A DNA stretch of 64,000 nucleotides, taken from Aquimarina mytili (GTDB lineage: Bacteria; Bacteroidota; Bacteroidia; Flavobacteriales; Flavobacteriaceae). This document shows, one piece after another, positions 1 through 9,392 of the stretch. The notes under the pieces are model-generated. The model was not told where the DNA came from and did no database searches. It was given only the letters and a program-made list of their open reading frames with translations. Within the stretch, counting starts at the first letter, position 1. Every line of letters starts with the position of its first letter. The DNA lies in the NCBI RefSeq assembly GCF_016735115.1, contig NZ_JAERQJ010000010.1, positions 1-64,000 of the forward strand, given 5' to 3'. Position numbers and translations under genes: made by a program.

Positions 1-23
1 AATTTCTATTTGAGTTTATAACT

Positions 24-96
24 GAACGGAAAAGGTCTGAATCGAATGTATAAGTTTAAAAACTTAGAGTGTATAGATAGTGTACCTTTTCCGTTC
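24..96. repeat. Long-loop 13-bp inverted repeat
   Basis: Arms 24-36 (GAACGGAAAAGGT) and 84-96 (ACCTTTTCCGTTC) are perfect complements separated by 47 nt. The loop holds a second small hairpin (AAGTTT/AAACTT). It lies downstream of the amidohydrolase gene, which ends at 193 on the minus strand. It could be a structured RNA, a terminator variant or a small mobile-repeat relic. The rest of 1-192 shows no gene. Confidence 0.5.
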
Positions 97-192
97 TTTA
101 AAATATAAAAAATTTAAATGCAAATCTAAAGGAGTGCTTCAACTTTAGGAGAAGTGTATCGAGAACAGTAATTTTCTTATACAGAACTCAGG

Positions 193-1827
193 TTAATCTA
201 TACTATACACCTTTTCTCCATTTAAGTAAGTAGCGTATACTTTAATATTAGGAATTTTATCCTCTTCGATCTCCATAATATTATCCTCAAGAATTACAAA
301 ATCCGCAAACTTACCTGTTGTTATACTACCTTTTTCTGTTTCTTCAAAATTACTATAAGCAGCCCAAAGTGTCATTCCTTTAAGAGTTTCTTCGCGACTA
401 AGTGCATCTTCTTTTTGAAAACCATCTTCAGGGTATTGTTTAAGATCTTTTCGAGCCACAGCTGCATAAAATGTATAGAAAGGGCTTACATGTTCTACCG
501 GATAATCGGTTCCTAATGCTATTCTACCCGTCTTTTCCAAAAGTTTTTTATACGCATATGCCCCTTTAATACGTTGCTCTCCTAATCGTTCATCTGCCCA
601 ATACATATCGCTAGTTGCATGTGTAGGTTGTACACTCATGATTAAGTTATCATTGAGTATATCAAACTCTTCTTGAGCAACAACTTGGGCATGTTCTACT
701 CGCCACCTGCGATCTGATTTATTTTTAAGAACTTCATAATAGGTTTTCATAACCACCGCATTTGCAGAATCTCCAATAGCATGTGTATTCATTTGAAAAG
801 GAGACCCGGCTAATCGCTTGGCCAAAGTTGTAAATTCTTCTTTACCAATAACCATAGCACCATGGTGTCCTTCTTTGTCAGAATAAGGTTGTTTTAATGC
901 CGCTCCTCTTGAACCTAATGCGCCATCAGCATATACTTTGAATGAAGAAACATTAAGTTTATCCGTTTTATGAACTCCTTTTTTCAAATAATACTCCACA
1001 TAATCAGGAACATTGCTTACCATAGCATACATTCTAATCTTAAGCTCGTTAATTTTTTGAAGACTATCAACTAAAGAAATCACTTCGGGACTTAATCCTG
1101 CATCATCTACCGTGGTTAATCCAAAGCTAAAATTGATTGTTTGAGCATCTTTTAAGGCTTGTACTTGTTCTAATTTTGTAGGCTCCGGCACAATAGCCTC
1201 GATTAACTCCATAGGATTATCCACCAAGACTCCGGTAAGTTTTCCATCTTTTTTAAGGATTTCACCTCCTGTTACTTCAGTATCTGTAGTTATTTTGGCC
1301 ATATCTAATGCTTTTTGATTTACCAATACAGCATGACCATCTACTCTGGTAACCGCTACCGGAGTTTCGGGAAATAAACTATCCAGTTTTTCTTTGGTTG
1401 GAAACTCTTTAATTTCCCAATCATTTTGATCCCAACCGCGACCTGTTATAAAAGAAACATTTTTCTTTTTTTGAAAAGCTACAATACGATCCAATACTTC
1501 ATCATAACTTTTTGTTCCTGTAAGATCTACTTTTTGTTGTTGCAATCCTAATCCATAAAAATGACAATGTGCATCAATCAAACCAGGTACTATTGTTTTT
1601 CCTGAGGCATCAACGGTAGTGGTAACATCATACTTTTTTAATAATTCAGTACTGGTTCCCACGTCAATAAACCTACCATCCTTTACTACAAACGCTTCTG
1701 CTTTTGGATTAGCATCATCTACCGTATATACATTTGCATTGGACACTAATAAATCTGCCGATATTTTAGGGTCTTGACACGAAACTAAAAGTAAAATAGT
1801 AATCAGTACTATAGATATTTTTTTCAT
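193..1827 (-). CDS. YtcJ-like amidohydrolase family lipoprotein
   Basis: Predicted metal-dependent hydrolase of the amidohydrolase_3 (YtcJ-like) family, probably cleaving amide or C-N bonds of an unknown small substrate outside the cytoplasm. The N-terminus is a lipoprotein signal (hydrophobic run, then LLVSC with the lipidated Cys at residue 17). The metal-binding HxH lies at H87/H89 in DAHCHF; later family signatures are NTHAIGD, RVEHAQV and LGTDYPVEH. At 544 aa it is of usual family length. It is transcribed alone; the next gene on the other side is divergent. The ATG at 1825-1827 gives a clean signal peptide. The exact substrate cannot be read from the sequence. Confidence 0.88.
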   Translation of the reverse strand: MKKISIVLITILLLVSCQDPKISADLLVSNANVYTVDDANPKAEAFVVKDGRFIDVGTSTELLKKYDVTTTVDASGKTIVPGLIDAHCHFYGLGLQQQKVDLTGTKSYDEVLDRIVAFQKKKNVSFITGRGWDQNDWEIKEFPTKEKLDSLFPETPVAVTRVDGHAVLVNQKALDMAKITTDTEVTGGEILKKDGKLTGVLVDNPMELIEAIVPEPTKLEQVQALKDAQTINFSFGLTTVDDAGLSPEVISLVDSLQKINELKIRMYAMVSNVPDYVEYYLKKGVHKTDKLNVSSFKVYADGALGSRGAALKQPYSDKEGHHGAMVIGKEEFTTLAKRLAGSPFQMNTHAIGDSANAVVMKTYYEVLKNKSDRRWRVEHAQVVAQEEFDILNDNLIMSVQPTHATSDMYWADERLGEQRIKGAYAYKKLLEKTGRIALGTDYPVEHVSPFYTFYAAVARKDLKQYPEDGFQKEDALSREETLKGMTLWAAYSNFEETEKGSITTGKFADFVILEDNIMEIEEDKIPNIKVYATYLNGEKVYSID

Positions 1828-2014
1828 CGTTGTTGAGTTTGTTTTGAGTTTACGAATCCTAAAAATAGAGATATCTGAGTTTTCTAGGGGTTAAGGTTTT
1901 CTTAATATAAAAGAAAGTATGGTTATCTTTTTTGACCAAAAAATAAGCCTTACTTATTTTACTAGGATGCTATTGAGAGATCATGTAGTTTAGAAATCCA
2001 AAAATCACTCAATC

Positions 2015-2449
2015 ATGAAAAAGAACGAAGAGAAATCAAATAATACTGGTCTATTAAGTTTAAAAACTGTTATTAGAACCAAGGATTTTGAAGCATCAAA
2101 ATCTTTTTACACCAAAATTCTAAATTTAGAAATTGTTCAAGAATATAATGATGGAGATGGTTCTAAAGGCGTAATATTAAGATTTGGTCCAGAGGGAAGT
2201 ACAGCCTTTTTTGAAATTTCTGAAATCAAAGATACACATTACTACTACCAAAAATCATTTAGCGAATCTATTAGCAATGATAAAATAGACATTCAACTAA
2301 GAACCGATAATATAGAATATTGGGCAACACGTATCAATGCACTATGGACTGCAAGAGGTCCTGTTCTAAGACCATGGGGCTCTTATTATCTTTATTTAAG
2401 AGATCCCGATGGTTTACAAATTATTATTTATCAAGAGAACGCAAAATAA
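2015..2449 (+). CDS. Glyoxalase/VOC-fold protein
   Basis: A 144-aa single-domain protein of the vicinal oxygen chelate superfamily. The start of the fold is visible in the VIRTKDFEASKSFYTKIL segment (residues about 19-36) and its end in LYLRDPDGLQIIIYQ near the C-terminus, the typical 'RDPDG' turn. These proteins bind a divalent metal and act as lyases, dioxygenases or resistance proteins; the substrate is not predictable here. No signal peptide, so cytoplasmic. It is isolated between two minus-strand genes. A similar but distinct VOC protein is encoded at 53667-54098. Confidence 0.8.
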   Translation: MKKNEEKSNNTGLLSLKTVIRTKDFEASKSFYTKILNLEIVQEYNDGDGSKGVILRFGPEGSTAFFEISEIKDTHYYYQKSFSESISNDKIDIQLRTDNIEYWATRINALWTARGPVLRPWGSYYLYLRDPDGLQIIIYQENAK

Positions 2450-2478
2450 TCACAGTCAAACTCAAAAACATCTAATTA

Positions 2479-4125
2479 TTATTCTGCATACTGGATCGTA
2501 CCCTTATAGTTTTCGGTACTTATCTTCCCTTCTAATGCCTTATTTAAAATGAGCTCATTTGCCGTATTATTAATGGGGATGTAAAGTAACTTATCTAACG
2601 CTCGAAGATCAATAACCTTATCAGTATTACAAATTTCCAAACTCAAATACATTAATGAATTTATCTTTGTAAGGTCATTCATAAACTCTTGGCGATTATC
2701 CAATTTGCATAATCCAAGCTTTAATAGTTTAAGATTTGGTATATTTTGTATCATCACATTCTTGGGATAAGATAAATCCAAATAAAGATCACTTAGATTT
2801 TGGCAATTGGCAACCTTAACATTTTCAATATTTTTACATGATTTAGCTGTAAAAACTTCTAAACTTGGATGTGCATTTATACTAATCGTTTTAATATCTG
2901 CATCATTAATATCAAGATATTCGATACCATCTATTTGCAAAAGATCACTTAGTTCTTTATCATTTTTTACAGGAGATATGTTTATTCTTTTTAATCCACG
3001 TGAGTTCCTTATACTTGCAAATTGAGCCTTAGTTATAGTATCAGCGTGAAACCCCAGATAAGAAAGATTAGGTAACGCAGTAACCTTTTCAAGAAGTTCA
3101 TCATTAAACACTGTTCCGTGTAATTCGAATCCTTCAATGCTCTCCAGGGCGTCAATACCTGCGATAAAAAAATCTTTATCTATACTAGATATATAAGCTT
3201 TTTTAAGACTATCTACTCCTTTTACATTCAGGCTTTTTAATGTATTAGATTGTATCGAAAATTCTGAAAGTGAAGGTAAGTCACTTAGAGATATTTCTTG
3301 CAAAGGCGAATCCTTTTCATTCTGATCGTAACTAGCATGAATTTGCACTTTCTCTAACTTGGATAACCCATTAATATGTAAACTTTTCATCGAAGAATTA
3401 TCTATTCGAAGGTTTTGCATTTGATCAAACGAGGAAAAATAATCTAAGGCATTCTCGGTAAAATCGCAACGATAAAAACCAAGAGAATAGGTACTTGAAT
3501 CAGTTTTGATCTTCAAAGGGGCAACCATTTTACTTTGTATAAAACTAATAACAGGTGCTTCAGAGTTTTCGATATCTATGGATAACGGATTTTTGCTAAC
3601 AACACCATCAAAGGTAAGACTCAAAAGTCTTTGCAAGTTTTTAAGATGAATGTGACTTAATTTAGGGCATTCTTCAATGTCTACACTTAACCAATTTTTT
3701 TGTGTATTAATAATTATAGAATCTATATTAGGGATGTTGTTAAGTCTAATTGAACCGATTGAATCCAAATCTTTAAAAAGTGTGTTCACAATGGTATTAT
3801 CAATAGGCAGCTCTTTAAGGCTGAGTAATCTTAAGTTTTTTAGCTTTTTTAATTTTCCGTATCCCTTTGCTGTAATCTTTGGAGCATTACTAATGGTAAG
3901 CTGCTCTAACACCGCAAACTTCTTATTCTCTGTAATATAACCAATAATCGAATCATCAACAATGGGTAATGGATCTAATCCATTATCTTCTTCTAAAGCT
4001 AAATATCTATAGTTACTTTCAGAATTAATGATATCAATACTTTCCTGTAGTTTTTCTTTGTAGGTCTTGGCGCAAGAAAAGCTAGTCATAACAGCAATAT
4101 AGAGTAGAATATAAATGTTTTTCAT
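2479..4125 (-). CDS. Leucine-rich-repeat-like lipoprotein
   Basis: Unrecognised 548-aa lipoprotein: signal sequence ending in MTSFSC, with the acylated Cys at about residue 18. The body consists of irregular repeats of 21-25 residues with the spacing LxxLxLxxL/IxxI (for example LKNLRLLSLKELPI, LSYLGFHADTI, LKLLKLGLCKL), consistent with a curved LRR or solenoid fold. There are no catalytic motifs. Such surface LRR lipoproteins usually bind proteins or glycans; that role is inference. It ends shortly after the convergent VOC gene and forms no clear operon. Confidence 0.7.
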   Translation of the reverse strand: MKNIYILLYIAVMTSFSCAKTYKEKLQESIDIINSESNYRYLALEEDNGLDPLPIVDDSIIGYITENKKFAVLEQLTISNAPKITAKGYGKLKKLKNLRLLSLKELPIDNTIVNTLFKDLDSIGSIRLNNIPNIDSIIINTQKNWLSVDIEECPKLSHIHLKNLQRLLSLTFDGVVSKNPLSIDIENSEAPVISFIQSKMVAPLKIKTDSSTYSLGFYRCDFTENALDYFSSFDQMQNLRIDNSSMKSLHINGLSKLEKVQIHASYDQNEKDSPLQEISLSDLPSLSEFSIQSNTLKSLNVKGVDSLKKAYISSIDKDFFIAGIDALESIEGFELHGTVFNDELLEKVTALPNLSYLGFHADTITKAQFASIRNSRGLKRINISPVKNDKELSDLLQIDGIEYLDINDADIKTISINAHPSLEVFTAKSCKNIENVKVANCQNLSDLYLDLSYPKNVMIQNIPNLKLLKLGLCKLDNRQEFMNDLTKINSLMYLSLEICNTDKVIDLRALDKLLYIPINNTANELILNKALEGKISTENYKGTIQYAE

Positions 4126-4233
4126 AGCTTATAAATATACTTCATCTATTGTATTAATAAAACCTTGACTCCGTTATACTCAAAAAAAAAAAATGGAATA
4201 TAGTTCTCATTTTTTGTATTGCATTATAAAAAA

Positions 4234-4282
4234 ACCTCACAAATCTTATACTTCGGCAAGCTCAGTAACCAATCTGTGAGGT
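4234..4282 (-). terminator. Long-loop terminator of the DUF885 gene
   Basis: Perfect 8-bp stem ACCTCACA (4234-4241) / TGTGAGGT (4275-4282), followed on the minus strand by a run of seven T. The 33-nt loop contains CTTCGGCAAGCTCAGTAACC, which resembles the 'TTCGACAAGCTCAG' type of dispersed extragenic repeat common in bacterial genomes. It lies just after the stop of the DUF885 gene. Confidence 0.65.
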
Positions 4283-4304
4283 CAAAATTTTCGTATAATA
4301 GAAA

Positions 4305-6095
4305 TTACTTTACTGTTGCAATCCAGGTATTGATCTTATCTTCTAGCAATGCTAAAGGCACACAACCAGTTTCTAATACTTGGTTATGAAACTGACGAAT
4401 ATCAAATTTATCATCCAACTCCTTTTCAGCTTTGGCTCGAAGTTCTCGTATTTTTAATTGTCCAATTTTATAGGATAATGCCTGCCCAGGATTAGCCATA
4501 TAACGTTCAATTTCTGAGGTTATTCCAGCTTCAGACTCTGCTTCATTATCTAAAGAATATTGTATAGCCTGTTCTCTTGTCCATCCCTTAGAATGTAACC
4601 CTGTATCCACTACTAAACGAATTGCACGATGCATTTCTGCACCAAGCATCCCAAAGTATTGATATGGATCAGTATATAATCCTAATTCTTTCCCTAGTGA
4701 TTCACTATATAAAGCCCAACCTTCTCCATAACCACTATACCATAATGTTTTTCTAAACTTTGGTAGTACTTCACTTTCTTGCGTTAACGAAATTTGATAA
4801 TGATGCCCAGGAATTGCTTCATGCAAAAATAAAGACTCATCACTATAGACATTATATTTGGTTGCATCAGGAATTGGTGTATAAAAAATCCCTGGGCGTG
4901 TACCATCTAATGATCCCGGATTATACTCTGCACTAGCAGATTTTTCTCTAAAAGCCTCTGTGCGACGTACCTCAAAAGGAGTTTTTGGTTTTACATCAAA
5001 TAGTTTTTCTATTTGTGGTTTCATACGATCATGAATCGCATTAAAGTTATCGATTACCTGTTGTGGTTTAGTAAAAGGCATCAATTCTTTCCTATTACGC
5101 ACATAATCAAAGAAGGATTTTAAGTCTCCTTTATACCCTACTTGTTCTTTTATCTTCTCCATTTCGGCAGAGATACGAGCAACTTCAGATAACCCTAATT
5201 TATGAATCTCATCGGCGGTCATATTGGTAGTAGTATACAACTTGATTTGATAGCTATAAAAATCTGATCCATTAGGAATATCAGCAATACCAGAACTACT
5301 TCTACCGGCATCCAAATATGTTGTACTCATAAACTGATGTAAGCTTTTGTAAGCTGGTATAATTTTATTACCAACCATTTTGCTATATGCATCAGTTAAT
5401 TGTTTTTTATCTTCTTCAGAAAAACCTTCTGGAAAATTCTTTACTGGAGTGTAGAAAAGATGTTTATCTAAATCTTCAACAGTTAATGCCTCTAATTGAG
5501 GAAGCACTTTGATGATTAAAGATTTTGGTAATACATATCCTTGTTTAATACCTTCTTTCATTTTCTCTTCTGAGGAAGCCAACCACTCTAGATATCCTTC
5601 AAGACGTTTTAACCAATTGTTATAGTCTTCAACCGTTTTAAAAGGCTGAGCACTTGCTCCACTAGCTAATTGTCCTGCTACAAGATTAATCGACCACATT
5701 TGATCAATTGGGAAATAATCAGTTTTGAAATTAAATTTTTCAAGGTTAATATCACACTCCCAATTAAGTATGGCTTTAGTCATCTTTTGGTTATCTGAAA
5801 GCGTCGTATCATTAAATGCGGTTAATTCTTCTTTATACTTTGTATAGTATGCTTTTTTCTTGTTGACAATTTCTTCTGAAAGTGGGTTGGGAAACTGATC
5901 GTTAAACCGGTTATCTCCTGCAAAAGTTGCTTGTACCGGATTAAGCTTTAGACCATCTTCATAATAGTTATTAAGCATCTCATTAAACCTAGCGCTTACA
6001 TCAACTTCTGAAGAAGATTCTTTGATAGTTTTCTCATTTTTGCAAGCAGTACATACAATAGCCAGACAAGCTATAGTTATCATTTTTTTGATCAT
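4305..6095 (-). CDS. DUF885 family metallopeptidase-like lipoprotein
   Basis: A 596-aa protein of the DUF885 family. Signal peptide with lipobox (AIVCTAC, Cys at about 18). The putative zinc site is HEAIPGHHYQ (near residue 430), a HExxxGHH variant of the peptidase motif, followed by GEGWALYSESLG, another family signature. Members are thought to act as secreted carboxypeptidase-like enzymes, but few have been studied. The length is typical. It is transcribed alone and ends at a good terminator (4234-4282). The upstream intergenic region contains no other gene. Confidence 0.85.
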   Translation of the reverse strand: MIKKMITIACLAIVCTACKNEKTIKESSSEVDVSARFNEMLNNYYEDGLKLNPVQATFAGDNRFNDQFPNPLSEEIVNKKKAYYTKYKEELTAFNDTTLSDNQKMTKAILNWECDINLEKFNFKTDYFPIDQMWSINLVAGQLASGASAQPFKTVEDYNNWLKRLEGYLEWLASSEEKMKEGIKQGYVLPKSLIIKVLPQLEALTVEDLDKHLFYTPVKNFPEGFSEEDKKQLTDAYSKMVGNKIIPAYKSLHQFMSTTYLDAGRSSSGIADIPNGSDFYSYQIKLYTTTNMTADEIHKLGLSEVARISAEMEKIKEQVGYKGDLKSFFDYVRNRKELMPFTKPQQVIDNFNAIHDRMKPQIEKLFDVKPKTPFEVRRTEAFREKSASAEYNPGSLDGTRPGIFYTPIPDATKYNVYSDESLFLHEAIPGHHYQISLTQESEVLPKFRKTLWYSGYGEGWALYSESLGKELGLYTDPYQYFGMLGAEMHRAIRLVVDTGLHSKGWTREQAIQYSLDNEAESEAGITSEIERYMANPGQALSYKIGQLKIRELRAKAEKELDDKFDIRQFHNQVLETGCVPLALLEDKINTWIATVK

Positions 6096-6266
6096 GATAT
6101 GATGTGTTTTTGTTTTAAAGAATGAAAGGTAGGAAAATTAGTTATAAAAGAAATGTTTCTTAACAATATAGCAACACTACTAACCTCTCGCTAAAAAATC
6201 TATAGAGGAAGAACAAAATATCTTGTTTCCTTTTTAATCCTAAAACAGCACTTATTTTTGATCTTT

Positions 6267-9263
6267 TTATATCGAAAACCTATCTAAGGTTACTTTTTCT
6301 TTTTGATTATAGAGTTTTATAAATTTCATTTCTTTAGTCTCATTGGGCAACCCAAAGTTTCTATAAATGGTATATTTCATGAAAGTTGGATTCAATTTAG
6401 AGGCATCATCATATGATTTTATGTTTATGATCCACTCTCCAGGTACAGAATTATCAACAATAAACTCCTTAGAAGTAATGCCATGTTTTACCTCCTGTTT
6501 CAGAGATTCATCAGAATCATCAAATCGACGTATCCATTTTTGATATTTTTTTTCGGGGTTAACGAATTGAAACTCAAATTCTGCCTGGGGATCATTCCAA
6601 TCAAAAACAATACGAACTGGTACTCCCTTTACAACTAAAAGTTCTTCTGGAATATCATTGTATGGGATATATAAACGATGATGATTTAATAAATACTGTA
6701 TCTCAGATTTTACTTGTTTTCTAACTTCGGTTAATCCTTCTATATACTGAAACTCTTCTAATGTTTTTTTATACATATCATATGCTTTTGCATATTCTTT
6801 ATTCTCTTTATAGATTCTGGCTAAATCAAGATAAGATTGAGCAAAATGCGGTCTTAGATCAAACAAGTTTTCATAAATAATCGCTGCTTGTCGAACATCA
6901 CCTCTTTCTTCTAATAAAAATGCTAAAGTTCGTAATGCCCAGTAATTGTCTTCAATTATTTCGGTCAAATTAGAGATCACTTCTATTGAAAATTTTGAGT
7001 CCCATCGTTTAAAATATTCAGAACAAAAAACATAAAAAGTCACATCATTAATATAGGTTTCTCTAAGTTCGTAATAGATCTCTAGAGCCTTGGCATAGCT
7101 AGTACTATTCCATAACGGATCAAGATATTCTGGTCTGTTTTGATTAGGATTTAATAAAAAAATGGATTCATTATAATCATTCCCTTTCACTAAAAGCGTG
7201 TTTTTTGATTCATTATCAGATGTTAAAGAAGGTATCAAATTAGTTTTGATAACAAAAGTCCCATTTCTTGCTCTCCCACCATAAAATGTAGTTGCCGAAA
7301 GTCCAGGAATCAAAGTTATACTTTCAATCATAGAAGGTAATAAATAAAAAGGAGGTCTCGTCTGAATAGCACCATCAATTACAAATAGTGCATCATTATC
7401 TCCTAAAATTGTATTTCTTCCTCGAACTAAAATTTTGGCCGAATCTCCGAAACCTAATACCTGAACTCCTGGAAATTCTCCTTTAAGAAGATCTGTAAAA
7501 TGAAGAGCAGATGGTGGAAACTCTTCTTTGGTTATCATATAGGCAGTAAACCCCATCTTGTCTTTCTCCATACTTCTATTACCAAGGTAGATTTTCTTTT
7601 CGGGTTTATCTTTCTTCTTTTGTTTTAGCGTTACTTCACTAAGTTTCTCGTACTTTGGGCTAAGTTCTATCCTTAGATCTTTTGAATCGTTAAGCATTAT
7701 CTCTTTACTTTTCATACTAAAATGCTGAAAAGATAGCACCTGATCTGCATTAGCTTTAATACTGAAACTACCATTACTATCAGTTTCTGTCGCTATAAGC
7801 GTTCCTTTTACAAAAACTTTGCACCCTTCTACCGGAGTATTTTCAGACAAGACCACGCCTTTAACTAATTGTGACGACTCTTCAATGTTTTTATATAATA
7901 TTGGATCATCCCATCCATTAAAAATATGTGTTAACGCTTCTTGCGGTTCGGTTCTTAAAAGATTTACATATTTACCCCCTGTAAAATTTGCAGCTTGATA
8001 TAATTCTGAATGATTTGTATCTACTTTACTGCTGATATAAAAAACTGGAGCGTGGTGGATAAATTTAGGTTTTCCGTAGTTGTAATTTCCGTCGGTAAAT
8101 ACTAAATATTGATCTGTATTTCCATTTTCTTGAAAGGGATTAGAAAAATTTGTTGCTCCGTTATATTTTATGGTTTTAAGATGATCGATTAGAGCCTTAC
8201 TGTTACCATTTTTAACAGTAAACGATTTAGTCTTCACTGTACTATTAGAAAAAGTTACAAGCTCTATATTTACATCTATAATTTCCGAAAAATACTGTGT
8301 AAGTAATTGTATTTCTTTTGCAATATTTTTATCCTTCATGGATAATGATGCATCCCAATATATTGTAATTTGTTGTGGTTTTTCATGTTTATTTGAATCA
8401 ACAGGTAATAAAGAGGTTAAAGTATTCATCTTAAATGCAACACCAGTACTTTTTTGAAAACTCCAAGGATCTTGACTTGTCTTTTTAGTAAATGAATGCC
8501 CTATAGTACTGCCAGTAATTGCAAATTTGAGATTCTTACCATATACTTTAACCAGTTCGATACTTGCAATAAAATCCTGATTAACTATAATATCATATGT
8601 AGATAAATCAATGCTCTCTTCACCCGACTTTCTAGAAATAGAGTGTAAAATATTTTTGTTTACAATATTTTCTCCAGGTTGATCATTGTCTATTTTATAA
8701 ATATTAACCCGCACTAAAAGACTATCTGCTGTGTTTTCTTCTATATTAAATCTTAGGTTTAGAAGTTTAGCATCTCTGTTTTGAGATTTTATATAAGCTC
8801 CTAATTCACTTCCAAGGGCATTCTTGTCTTTCCAATATGACACTACATTTGAATCATAACTAACATATCCAATGGAATCCAATTTACTTTCAGCTTCAAC
8901 AAAAGAAGGTTTCATGCTTGTATCGATATTGATATCTGTAGGTTCTAAAAATATCCTGTTACTTTTATTAAGTAACGCCAAAAGTTTTTTATACGTTATA
9001 TTTTGAGATTCATACCCCTTGCCTGATAATCGTAATACATCATTATCTTTTATCTTATCTTCATCATATCGCAAATAAAACCTACCCTTCTCATCGCTTA
9101 CAGTTCCTACACCTTTATTCACAAAACCAATATTTAGATAGGGAATTGGTTTATTTGTATCTTGATTTATAACAAAAGCATCTACCAGTACTTCATACTG
9201 GCTATATGATATTAAAGTGGTAGCGAAAAAAAATAATGAAAATAGGATTCTTTTATGCATCAT
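6267..9263 (-). CDS. Giant VWA / barrel-less TonB-plug / TPR surface protein (copy 1)
   Basis: A 998-aa exported protein with an unusual domain string. After a signal peptide (about 1-21, ending SYSQ) comes a CarboxypepD_reg-like beta domain (25-110), then a beta-rich region. A VWA-like domain (about 300-455) shows a MIDAS-type DASLS, NGATNF and FTDG. A second CarboxypepD_reg domain (about 468-550) leads into a TonB-receptor plug (about 575-680, with ILVRGRNTILG and ALFVIDG). It is not followed by a beta-barrel but by TPR helices (about 775-850) and a C-terminal beta domain. The downstream neighbour on the minus strand, 9393-12383, is a full-length paralogue with the same layout. The function is unknown; a surface adhesion or complex-assembly role is inference. 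Confidence 0.8.
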   Translation of the reverse strand: MMHKRILFSLFFFATTLISYSQYEVLVDAFVINQDTNKPIPYLNIGFVNKGVGTVSDEKGRFYLRYDEDKIKDNDVLRLSGKGYESQNITYKKLLALLNKSNRIFLEPTDINIDTSMKPSFVEAESKLDSIGYVSYDSNVVSYWKDKNALGSELGAYIKSQNRDAKLLNLRFNIEENTADSLLVRVNIYKIDNDQPGENIVNKNILHSISRKSGEESIDLSTYDIIVNQDFIASIELVKVYGKNLKFAITGSTIGHSFTKKTSQDPWSFQKSTGVAFKMNTLTSLLPVDSNKHEKPQQITIYWDASLSMKDKNIAKEIQLLTQYFSEIIDVNIELVTFSNSTVKTKSFTVKNGNSKALIDHLKTIKYNGATNFSNPFQENGNTDQYLVFTDGNYNYGKPKFIHHAPVFYISSKVDTNHSELYQAANFTGGKYVNLLRTEPQEALTHIFNGWDDPILYKNIEESSQLVKGVVLSENTPVEGCKVFVKGTLIATETDSNGSFSIKANADQVLSFQHFSMKSKEIMLNDSKDLRIELSPKYEKLSEVTLKQKKKDKPEKKIYLGNRSMEKDKMGFTAYMITKEEFPPSALHFTDLLKGEFPGVQVLGFGDSAKILVRGRNTILGDNDALFVIDGAIQTRPPFYLLPSMIESITLIPGLSATTFYGGRARNGTFVIKTNLIPSLTSDNESKNTLLVKGNDYNESIFLLNPNQNRPEYLDPLWNSTSYAKALEIYYELRETYINDVTFYVFCSEYFKRWDSKFSIEVISNLTEIIEDNYWALRTLAFLLEERGDVRQAAIIYENLFDLRPHFAQSYLDLARIYKENKEYAKAYDMYKKTLEEFQYIEGLTEVRKQVKSEIQYLLNHHRLYIPYNDIPEELLVVKGVPVRIVFDWNDPQAEFEFQFVNPEKKYQKWIRRFDDSDESLKQEVKHGITSKEFIVDNSVPGEWIINIKSYDDASKLNPTFMKYTIYRNFGLPNETKEMKFIKLYNQKEKVTLDRFSI

Positions 9264-9392
9264 AGTTGGAAAATTAAGAAATTGGCATCTCCTAAAATAA
9301 AAAACAACCTACTATAAATCAAAGCTTTTAACGTTACCATAGGTTTTTTTAAGCTAAACTTACTCAATACTTATTTAATATTTATCAAAGGA

